Shown: positions 1 through 5,289, counted from the first letter of the stretch. The stretch is 5,289 nucleotides of DNA from Burkholderiales bacterium (GCA_021205255.1 JAJPXW010000072.1:1-5289), one strand, 5' to 3'. Notes: generated by a model from the letters alone, not told the origin. Numbers and translations: made by a program.

Positions 1-359
1 AGCTTAAGTATGGAATTTATGGTTCTCCCTGGCTAGCCTTTGATAAGACATTTACTATAAGACCCTCTTGATCGGCTAAAACGGGTGTTCCTAAGTAATA
101 AAGAAGATATTGAATATCGAAATCACGAAGAAAAAGGCTTGTAATTTTGTGGTCCAAGAACGAAATCCCAGTCCATTTCAATACTTAGAAATAAAGACGA
201 TTATTTCGAGTTGTTATAAGCCTTTTATAGCCCGAAGTTGAAACCAAAAACTTTTGTTCTAACCAAAATTTCCACAATCCTAATACCCACGGCTGGAAAA
301 TCTATAAAAGTCTTTATTTTTCAATCGATAAGGATCAAATTTAGACCATCCTTCTAGCA

Positions 360-392
360 CCATAGTACCCACTCAAGTAATGGGTACTATGG
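360..392. repeat. Perfect 12-bp inverted repeat (hairpin or operator)
   Basis: CCATAGTACCCA (360-371) and TGGGTACTATGG (381-392) are exact reverse complements separated by CTCAAGTAA. The arm centres are 21 bp apart, two helical turns, which suits a dimeric DNA-binding protein. As RNA it would be a stable hairpin. It is not a good terminator: going right, the first T-run (TTTCTTTTT) starts about 12 bases after the stem, and going left there is none. The core TGGGTACTA recurs at 580-588. Function unknown. Confidence 0.6.
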
Positions 393-489
393 AGACGACA
401 GATCTTTCTTTTTCGCCAACCCAGAACTTTCAACAAAAATCCCTATTGTTCATCTCTATTACGCATACAAGTTCAAGCGGGATCCAAGG

Positions 490-530
490 AAAAGCCATCT
501 AGGGAACCTACGGTAATATGTTGGCTTTTT
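490..530 (+). terminator. Possible A/T-flanked hairpin terminator
   Basis: AAAAGCCA (490-497) pairs exactly with TGGCTTTT (522-529), followed by one more T. The 24-nt interior contains a smaller TAGG/CCTA hairpin (500-510). The A-run before and T-run after give it a bidirectional look, but the GC core is only four base pairs and the loop is large. It might end a rightward gene lying left of the window or a leftward transcript. Weak evidence. Confidence 0.3.
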
Positions 531-603
531 GGTGGACAGCAGTCTAGTTGTGAAGCTATGGTAATCTATGTTAAAGCCATGGGTACTAAGTTCGAGAGTT
601 CGG

Positions 604-632
604 CTTCTAAGAGACCACTGCTTATTAGTCAA
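604..632 (-). promoter_or_regulatory. Weak leftward promoter match
   Basis: TTGACT (632-627, minus strand) is separated by 17 bases from TAGAAG (609-604): a 5/6 match to the -35 and a 4/6 match to the -10 consensus at ideal spacing. It lies just beyond the strong terminator, so it could start a separate leftward unit. No gene is recognised downstream within the window. Matches of this quality are expected by chance in AT-rich DNA. Confidence 0.2.
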
Positions 633-660
633 ATTGAAAGAACCTCGGGCTAGTAGGGTC

Positions 661-706
661 TGGAAAGAAAAAGCCGGTGACTTAGTTTTAGGCTTTAAGT
701 CACCGG
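661..706 (-). terminator. Strong leftward rho-independent terminator
   Basis: Reading the minus strand, CCGGTGACTTA (706-696) pairs perfectly with TAAGTCACCGG (684-674) around an 11-nt loop. One C then separates the stem from TTTTTCTTTCC (672 downward). The 11-bp stem with a CCGG base and a T-rich run directly after it is a classical intrinsic terminator. On the plus strand the stem is not followed by Ts, so it is directional. It could end the candidate sRNA and also catch read-through from parEC, whose stop codon is about 520 bases upstream with no closer terminator seen. Confidence 0.8.
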
Positions 707-802
707 TCAAAAATGTCGAGCTGTAAATCGACTAAATCCCCATTTACTACCCAAGAGGCATGAGCCTTTTCAAGGAGTTGAATCGTGTCCATCGATTCGA
801 TA
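664..802 (-). ncRNA. Candidate Fur-regulated small RNA, about 140 nt
   Basis: Starting just below the Fur box and running leftward, this segment has the layout of an iron-repressed trans-acting sRNA (RyhB, PrrF, NrrF and BrrF in other proteobacteria): Fur-covered promoter, short structured body, intrinsic terminator with a U-rich end. The body contains perfect short hairpins: GAATCG/CGATTC with a 7-nt loop (798-780), AGGC/GCCT with a 4-nt loop (767-756), TAAAT/ATTTA closing a GGGG loop (746-733) and GTCGA/TCGAC with an 8-nt loop (732-715). The terminator comes after them. The start near 802 assumes the -10 is TAAAGT at 814-809, which is only a 4/6 match, so the 5' end is uncertain. I do not recognise the sequence as a named RNA family. 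It could instead be the distal part of the parEC 3' UTR or a small mRNA, since a 30-codon ORF lies at 792-700. Confidence 0.42.
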
Positions 803-820
803 AACGTAACTTTACTCCTA

Positions 821-839
821 AATGAGAATGATTATCAAT
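821..839 (-). promoter_or_regulatory. Fur box (predicted iron-responsive operator)
   Basis: On the plus strand 823-837 reads TGAGAATGATTATCA. It agrees with the 7-1-7 Fur consensus TGATAATnATTATCA at 13 of the 14 defined positions. On the minus strand the site extends upstream as GATAAT, T, GATAAT, CATTCTC (843-824), which fits the view of Fur sites as repeated GATAAT-like hexamers. Fur with Fe2+ normally represses by covering the promoter. A minus-strand -35-like TTGATA (838-833) lies inside the site, with TAAAGT (814-809) 18 bases further on as a possible -10. Nothing to the right on the plus strand is coding, so the leftward structured RNA is the likely target. The match is seen directly; regulation by Fur is inferred. 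Confidence 0.6.
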
Positions 840-1016
840 TATCTTCAAGAAATGTGATGGCAAATTTGTAATAAAATGTAACACCGCCTTACTTGTTAAT
901 TTTTCTTCCCTTCCTAAGTCACCTTTGCTTGGGCTTTAGTGCTAGTTTTGGCGCTTTTATTAAGAAAAGCTTGGCTCCTAATCTTTCTTCAAAGGATCCC
1001 TTCCATTTTCAAGAAT

Positions 1017-1058
1017 CTACCGCAATTTTGTTCTGCAGCCTAAATGCATAGATTGCAT
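1017..1058 (-). CDS. Possible 13-residue leader peptide ORF
   Basis: A short ORF encodes MQSMHLGCRTKLR. AAAGGA (1071-1066) sits seven bases upstream of the ATG, an ideal Shine-Dalgarno spacing, and the perfect extended -10 is about 25 bases upstream of the ATG. Promoter, ribosome binding site and start are thus correctly ordered for a very short 5' UTR. No amino-acid run typical of attenuation leaders is present, and no coding gene follows on this strand, so a classical leader role is unsupported. ORFs of this length are common by chance; the case rests on the upstream signals alone. Confidence 0.2.
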   Translation of the reverse strand: MQSMHLGCRTKLR

Positions 1059-1083
1059 AGCTTTTTCCTTTGTAAATCAAAGT

Positions 1084-1092
1084 ATTATATCA
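1084..1092 (-). promoter_or_regulatory. Extended -10 promoter, leftward
   Basis: The minus strand reads TGATATAAT, a perfect TGnTATAAT extended -10 element. A -35-like TTGCAG lies 14 bases upstream, too close to be standard, but extended -10 promoters tolerate weak -35 boxes. Transcription would begin near 1077, just before a ribosome binding site and a 13-codon ORF, and would run toward the Fur box region. It sits about 135 bases past the parC stop codon, in AT-rich DNA where chance matches occur. Confidence 0.4.
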
Positions 1093-1225
1093 ATCCAAAC
1101 CGACTGCAATTTTCGTATGGTCGTTATCTACTTTCTTTGATCAGAATCTAGATACCCTACTGCGATTAAATCCTTATCAAACTTAGTTCCCAAGGCCTAA
1201 CCTCTTCAGCCTAATCAATCTTTAT

Positions 1226-3967
1226 TTAGAAAAGACTTGGATCGTCCTCGTCGTCTTTCTCAGAAGGATCTACTCCATCTTCAAGAAGACGCTTGATTTC
1301 TTCCGGAGTAAGACCTGGAGCGTTGATTTTTGCTTCAACCGCAGCTTTTTTCTCCTCGGCCTTTTCATCCATCTTACTTTGTAATAGATCAGTAAATTGC
1401 CAGCTGGCGGAAACAAAAGCACCCTTTCTACGACGACGCCCACGATAGCTTTCAATCAAATTTGGACCAATAACTTTCTCCTGAACCTTATCGCCTCGAC
1501 CGATACCTTGAACCACAACCCCGTTTGGCGTAATTGGTCTAGCTGCAACCATTTTTTCACCTGCGGCCGTGTCCATTAGCATGAGCTCCACGCCTTTACC
1601 GCCTTTACTCAGCGCCCTTACTTCCTCAATTCCAAAAGTCAGTAGTCTTCCCTTATTTGATAGAACAGCGACCCAGCAATGTAAAGGAGTAAAGGGACGA
1701 ATGGGCAACGTCTCATAACCCTCTCCGACAGTGAAGAAAGTCTTTCCAACTTTGCTGCGGCTATAGAGGTCTTCAGCCGTACAGACAAATCCAAAACCTT
1801 CCGATGAAGCAATAAGTAGGTTGGTATTTGAAGTGCCCGCAAAGTAGCCCTTAGGGCTGTCGCCAGGCTGCAATTGGATAAATGAGTTGATATGAATACC
1901 GTTTCCTTTACCGCTAGGCAACTCGGAAACCGGTACTGAATAAGCTCGCCCACTAGCAGAAAGGATAACGAGCTCGTCTGTTGAACGACATTCGAAAGCA
2001 GATTGCAAGGAGTCGCCTAATTTAAAACTAATGAGCGAAAGATCTGCTCCATGGCCGCTTCTTGCCCGAACAAAACCTTTTTCACTAATAATGACGGTCA
2101 TTGGCTCGTCAATAACTTTCTGAGCAACTATGGCATTTTCTGCTTCTTGAACTAAAGTCCTTCTTTCGTCTCCATATTTCTTCGCATCGGCTTTAATTTC
2201 GGTAATTAACAGTTTCCTGAGCTTCGACTCGTTTTCCAATATTGAAGTGAGGTTCTGCTCCTCGTTCTTTAACTTATTAATTTCCTTTTGAAGCTTTATT
2301 TCATCAAGATTGGCTAATTGGCGAAGTTTTAATTCCAGTATGTCCTCTGCCTGTTCGTCAGTAAGTGCATATCTTTTTATCAGTTCGGCCTTTGGATCGT
2401 TCGCTTCACGAATCAGATGGATAACATCGTCAATATTAAGAATGATGAGAAGCCGGCCTTCTAGCACATGGATACGATCCCGAAGAATCCCCAATCGTGT
2501 TTCCAATCTCTTGGTTACAGTACGGATACGGAATGTAATCCACTCGGAAAGAATCTCAATAATGCCCTTTTGCCTTGGCTTTCCATCTATACCGATAGCT
2601 ACGGAATTAAATTTGACACTAGTGTCAAGGCTTGTCTTTGAGAGCAGCAACGCTAAGAACTCATCTCGATTGACACTTTTACTTTTCGGTTCAAAGACCA
2701 GTCTCACGGGATTGTTTTTATCGGATTCGTCGCGCACTGAATCTAAGAAACTAAGCATTAAGGCTTTTTCCGTCTGTTGCTTAGCAGTCAGCGTCTTTTT
2801 ACCTGATGGCGGTTTTGGATTTGTCAGCGTATCTATTTCCGAAAGAACTTGCTGAGCCCCAATTTTTGCCGGCAATTCATTGACTACGAGTTGCCATTGC
2901 CCTCTTGCCAATTCCTCATACTTATAACGAGCTCTCATAGTTATAGAGCCGTATCCCGTTGAATAAGCCTCTCTAATTTCATTTGGAGACGCAGTAATTT
3001 GTCCGCCTCCAGGAAAATCGGGCGCCGGCATGACTTTCAAAATGTCATCGAGGGTGGCATTAGGATTTTTAATTAAAAGGACAGCCGCATCGGCCACTTC
3101 CTTCATATTGTGCGAAGGAATTTCCGTAGCCATACCCACAGCAATGCCTGTTGAACCATTTAGCAATAAAAATGGCAGTCGGGCTGGGAGCAGGACTGGT
3201 TCTTTAAAAGCACCGTCATAATTTGGAACAAAAGTGGTTGATCCGGCATCAAGTTCATCAAGGAGGAGATCAGCATACTTACTGAGCCGGGCTTCCGTAT
3301 ATCGCATGTGGGCAGCACCATCGCCGTCAGCTGAACCAAAATTTCCTTGGCCGTCCACTAGTGGATATCTCAAAGTAAAGTCCTGCGCCATTCTCACCAT
3401 GGCGTCATAGGCAGCCGCATCTCCATGTGGATGGTACTTACCAAGCACATCGCCAACAATTCTTGCGCTTTTAACTTGCTTGGAATCGTAGGACAGACCC
3501 ATCCTTTTCATTGCGTAGAGGATTCTTCTTTGTACTGGTTTTTGACCATCGGACACTTCAGGTAAAGCTCTACCTTTCACTACGCTAATGGCATATTCAA
3601 GAAAAGATCTACTTGCAAAATAAGCAAGGGTAAGCTCATCGGCCTTGTCTTCCTCAGCAACTAGGGCTTGCTCAACAATATCTGTGGGATCTACAGGAGC
3701 CTCTTCTATAGGAGGTTCTGCTTCAATCTCAATTACAGTCGAATTTTCTTCGGGATTTACGGTTTCATGAATCTCGAATCCAGGGGGAGTTTCTGTTGAA
3801 GCCGTCAGGCTGGTTTCATCAGTATTTTTACTTTCCTCTGTGGTTTCCCCTGTGGCCTTATCCGAACTTTGGGATTCTTTGGCAGGCGATGAGGACTTCG
3901 CTTCGTTAAGATCATTAGTTTCCGGAAAAAGAGAACCTTGATCTGAATCTTTCTTTTTACCTGCCAT
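1226..3967 (-). CDS. parC: DNA topoisomerase IV subunit A with extended acidic N-terminus
   Basis: ParC is the DNA-cleaving subunit of topoisomerase IV. It has 913 residues against 752 in E. coli. Residues 1-108 are low-complexity, Ser/Thr/Glu-rich and strongly acidic. The breakage-reunion core starts near 111 (ELTLAYFASRSFLEYAISVVKGRALP). It includes KYHPHGDAAAYDAM (178-190), the catalytic Tyr223 preceded by Arg222, and the DNA-bending Ile275 in GSTGIAVGMA. An insert at about 381-404 is typical of betaproteobacteria. The C-gate coiled coils run to YGDERRT (598-604), and a beta-pinwheel domain covers about 620-855. No GyrA box (QRRGGKG) is seen, which favours ParC over GyrA. A basic patch GRRRRKG (843-849) and a charged tail ending DDEDDPSLF follow. 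The ATG is preceded by AAGGTGGG, and the first internal methionine (153) lies inside the core, so the extension belongs to the protein. The position equivalent to E. coli Ser80 is Ala184. It is co-transcribed with parE. Confidence 0.97.
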   Translation of the reverse strand: MAGKKKDSDQGSLFPETNDLNEAKSSSPAKESQSSDKATGETTEESKNTDETSLTASTETPPGFEIHETVNPEENSTVIEIEAEPPIEEAPVDPTDIVEQALVAEEDKADELTLAYFASRSFLEYAISVVKGRALPEVSDGQKPVQRRILYAMKRMGLSYDSKQVKSARIVGDVLGKYHPHGDAAAYDAMVRMAQDFTLRYPLVDGQGNFGSADGDGAAHMRYTEARLSKYADLLLDELDAGSTTFVPNYDGAFKEPVLLPARLPFLLLNGSTGIAVGMATEIPSHNMKEVADAAVLLIKNPNATLDDILKVMPAPDFPGGGQITASPNEIREAYSTGYGSITMRARYKYEELARGQWQLVVNELPAKIGAQQVLSEIDTLTNPKPPSGKKTLTAKQQTEKALMLSFLDSVRDESDKNNPVRLVFEPKSKSVNRDEFLALLLSKTSLDTSVKFNSVAIGIDGKPRQKGIIEILSEWITFRIRTVTKRLETRLGILRDRIHVLEGRLLIILNIDDVIHLIREANDPKAELIKRYALTDEQAEDILELKLRQLANLDEIKLQKEINKLKNEEQNLTSILENESKLRKLLITEIKADAKKYGDERRTLVQEAENAIVAQKVIDEPMTVIISEKGFVRARSGHGADLSLISFKLGDSLQSAFECRSTDELVILSASGRAYSVPVSELPSGKGNGIHINSFIQLQPGDSPKGYFAGTSNTNLLIASSEGFGFVCTAEDLYSRSKVGKTFFTVGEGYETLPIRPFTPLHCWVAVLSNKGRLLTFGIEEVRALSKGGKGVELMLMDTAAGEKMVAARPITPNGVVVQGIGRGDKVQEKVIGPNLIESYRGRRRRKGAFVSASWQFTDLLQSKMDEKAEEKKAAVEAKINAPGLTPEEIKRLLEDGVDPSEKDDEDDPSLF

Positions 3968-3983
3968 TTCCCACCTTTACGTT
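3968..3983 (-). promoter_or_regulatory. parE-parC gap with parC ribosome binding site
   Basis: The 16-base gap holds AAGGTGGG (3977-3970, minus strand), a near-consensus Shine-Dalgarno sequence with its AGGTGG core three bases before the ATG. It fixes the long-form parC start and so supports translation of the acidic N-terminal extension. The short spacing and absence of any terminator or promoter between the genes indicate one operon, with parC translated independently. Confidence 0.8.
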
Positions 3984-5289
3984 TTAAATGTCTGGTTCAA
4001 ACTGGTCTCCATGACGTTCAATCCAGCGTCTTCTAACATCCGATTCTTTCTTAGCCATCAAGATATTCATCGCATTTGTAGTCATGGTCCTATCAACTTT
4101 ACCAAGCTTCACTGGTAATAGTCTTCGAGTTTCAGGTTTTAGAGTTGTTTCTTCGAGTTCTTCCGAATTCAGTTCTCCCAACCCCTTGCATCTAGAAACC
4201 TCAAGTTTGTCTTGGGGTATTTTTTCCTTTGCTAGCTTCTCCAGAGTCTTGTTAAGTTCGTCCTCATCTAGACAGTAAAAACGTCTTTCCGGCCGTTTCC
4301 CGTATTTTGGTACATCGACTTTAAATAGTGGCGACATGGCAACAAATACGTGCCCAGTGTTAATAAGCTTAGGGAAGTGTCTATAAAAGAGCGTGAGCAG
4401 TAGAACTTCTATATGGGCACCGTCAACATCGGCGTCGGCCATGATGCAAATTTTGCCGTAACGAAGCCCGCTTAAATCTGGATTGTCATCTGGACCGTGG
4501 GGATCAACGCCAATAGCTACGGAAATGTCGTGAATTTCCTTATTACCAAAAAGTACGCCTTTATCTACTTCCCAAGTATTGAGGACTTTTCCACGAAGTG
4601 GAAGAATGGCCTGGAATTCCTTATTTCTTGCCTTTTTAGCTGAACCTCCAGCCGAATCTCCTTCGACTAGGAAGAGCTCGTTTCTTAGAGTATCCTCGCT
4701 CGTGCAATCAGTCAGTTTTCCAGGCAGTACTGCAACTGACGATCCTTTGCGCTTTTCAACTTTAACAGTCGATTTTTGACGAGCCTGCGCTTGCCTGATA
4801 ACAAGCTCGGCGATTTTCTTACCAGCTTCAACATTGCTATTAAGCCAAAACTCCATTTGCGGCTTAGTGAAGGCTGAAACTAGTCTCATAGCGTCACGGC
4901 TAATTAATTTTTCCTTTACCTGACCTTGAAATTGTGGATCAAGAATCTTTGCATTGAGAATAAAGCTCGCACGGGCAAAAATATCATCGGTTATCAGCTT
5001 TACTCCTTTTGGAGCCAAGCCTTGCGCTTCTATGAAATTTTTAAGCGCTTGGAAAATTCCTTCCCGTAAACCAGCTTCATGAGTTCCACCAAGTGGCGTA
5101 GGTATAAGGTTTACGTAGCTTTCCCGAACTAGCGGTCCTTCTGCTTGCCAAAGTACAGCCCACTTGGCTCCCTCTCCCGGATCAAAATTCGGATCTCCTT
5201 CTGCAGCAAACCCTTCAGCTTCAAATGGGATAGTCACTGGCTCCTGGCCCACTTGCTCTAGTAAATATTCTTTTAGCCCTCCTTCATAC
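3984..5289 (-). CDS. parE: DNA topoisomerase IV subunit B, C-terminal two thirds (5' end outside window)
   Basis: ParE is the ATPase/TOPRIM subunit of topoisomerase IV, a cytoplasmic type IIA enzyme that with ParC unlinks replicated chromosomes. The visible part is 434 residues; the frame runs in from the right edge starting YEGGLKEYL, which matches E. coli ParE YEDGLNDYL, so the GHKL ATP-binding domain and start codon lie outside. In fragment numbering, the transducer domain comes first (ESYVNLIPTPLGGTHEAGLR, about 44-75), with the ATP-sensing lysine in QVK (123-125; the family usually has QTK). The TOPRIM domain follows: EGDSAGGSA with catalytic Glu209, PLRGK, and DADVDG with metal-binding Asp285, 287 and 289. 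KGLGELN and a tail ending in Asp-Ile close the protein. The roughly 170-residue TOPRIM insert of Gram-negative GyrB is absent, and parC follows directly, so this is ParE rather than GyrB. Starting at the GTG at 5252 would be wrong, because homology continues upstream of it. It ends in TAA, 16 bases before parC. Confidence 0.97.
   Translation of the reverse strand, partial: YEGGLKEYLLEQVGQEPVTIPFEAEGFAAEGDPNFDPGEGAKWAVLWQAEGPLVRESYVNLIPTPLGGTHEAGLREGIFQALKNFIEAQGLAPKGVKLITDDIFARASFILNAKILDPQFQGQVKEKLISRDAMRLVSAFTKPQMEFWLNSNVEAGKKIAELVIRQAQARQKSTVKVEKRKGSSVAVLPGKLTDCTSEDTLRNELFLVEGDSAGGSAKKARNKEFQAILPLRGKVLNTWEVDKGVLFGNKEIHDISVAIGVDPHGPDDNPDLSGLRYGKICIMADADVDGAHIEVLLLTLFYRHFPKLINTGHVFVAMSPLFKVDVPKYGKRPERRFYCLDEDELNKTLEKLAKEKIPQDKLEVSRCKGLGELNSEELEETTLKPETRRLLPVKLGKVDRTMTTNAMNILMAKKESDVRRRWIERHGDQFEPDI

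Larger units (their letters stand above)
1..659. other. Left intergenic stretch without a recognisable gene
   Basis: No frame on either strand gives a protein I recognise, and I saw no tRNA or rRNA. The stretch holds the 12-bp inverted repeat, the A/T-flanked hairpin and the weak leftward promoter listed separately. On the minus strand one frame is open from 301 to 20 except for a single TAA at 185-187. It reads like an ordinary mixed hydrophobic protein at its end (for example YYLGTPVLADQEG) but has no convincing start or ribosome binding site, so it may be a gene remnant or chance. The stretch is AT-richer than parEC. Confidence 0.5.
840..1225. other. Noncoding interval between the parC stop codon and the Fur box
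   Basis: Apart from the extended -10 and the 13-codon ORF, I see only minor structure: a direct repeat TGCATAG at 1045-1051 and 1054-1060, and a six-pair hairpin GCTTTT/AAAAGC at 953-970. No intrinsic terminator with a T-run follows parC here, so the parEC transcript probably ends Rho-dependently or continues to the terminator at 661-706. Confidence 0.5.

Noticed and set aside
3..71. Plus-strand frame open from the left edge, ending in TGA at 69-71
   Set aside because: Only 22 residues are visible, with no recognisable motif, and the opposite strand is open over the same bases. It could be the tail of a gene outside the window but cannot be supported.
459..710. Minus-strand ORF of 83 codons
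   Set aside because: Its start lies at the base of the strong terminator stem, so it would begin by translating the terminator. It has no ribosome binding site and no recognisable protein features.
676..923. GGTGACTTA at 923-915 (minus) repeats the 5' arm of the terminator stem, suggesting an antiterminator
   Set aside because: Only nine bases match, and several 9-mer repeats are expected by chance in 1.2 kb. The copy also lies upstream of the likely sRNA start, so only a longer transcript could use it.
1041..1066. Plus-strand ATGCA/TGCAT hairpin followed by CTTTTT as a rightward terminator toward parC
   Set aside because: The stem has only five pairs and low GC, and there is no rightward gene to terminate.
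664..1077. A housekeeping RNA of about 400 nt (tmRNA or RNase P RNA) between the extended -10 and the terminator
   Set aside because: The length would fit, but I see neither the tRNA-like ends and CCA of tmRNA nor the conserved core motifs of RNase P RNA.
2310..2855. 181-codon plus-strand ORF and the other open frames opposite parC and parE
   Set aside because: They lie antisense to well-conserved parC/parE sequence and are shadows with no ribosome binding site or independent homology.
1226..5289. GyrA/GyrB rather than ParC/ParE
   Set aside because: No GyrA box is seen in the subunit A pinwheel, the GyrB-type TOPRIM insert is absent, and motifs match topoisomerase IV.

Overview
The window looks like a betaproteobacterial chromosome, most likely Burkholderiales. 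The two protein genes are the subunits of DNA topoisomerase IV, and both carry features I recognise from Burkholderiales homologues. In ParE these are the VDPHGPDD...PDLSGLRYGK block, the VDVP..GKRP segment and a C-terminus ending in Asp-Ile. In ParC it is the insert NPKPPSGKKTLTAKQQ before VRDESDKN. Base composition is AT-richer than typical Burkholderia, so a lower-GC or host-associated member is possible. This placement comes from remembered family sequences, not from a search.

Right part (1226-5289, minus strand): parE enters from the right edge, lacking its N-terminal ATPase domain. It is followed after 16 bases by a complete parC with its own Shine-Dalgarno sequence. Together they form a parE-parC operon whose products make the A2B2 enzyme that decatenates sister chromosomes. 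ParC is unusually long at 913 residues. It has an acidic, disordered N-terminal extension of about 100 residues containing a clamp-binding-like QGSLF, and a C-terminal tail ending in an acidic run plus PSLF. It also has alanine at the classical quinolone-contact serine.

Left part (1-1225): no recognisable protein gene. This stretch is not empty. On the minus strand there is a strong Fur-box match (821-839). About 20-30 bases downstream comes a compact segment of four short hairpins, and it ends in a textbook intrinsic terminator (661-706). The arrangement is that of an iron-repressed small RNA of the RyhB/PrrF/NrrF kind and is the best candidate here for something undescribed. A perfect extended -10 box (1084-1092) precedes a 13-codon leader-like ORF with a well-spaced ribosome binding site. 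Further left are a perfect 12-bp inverted repeat (360-392), an A/T-flanked hairpin (490-530), a weak leftward promoter match (604-632) and a partly readable reading frame (20-301) that may be a gene remnant.

The protein genes are secure. The regulatory and RNA calls rest on motif reading by eye and are graded accordingly.
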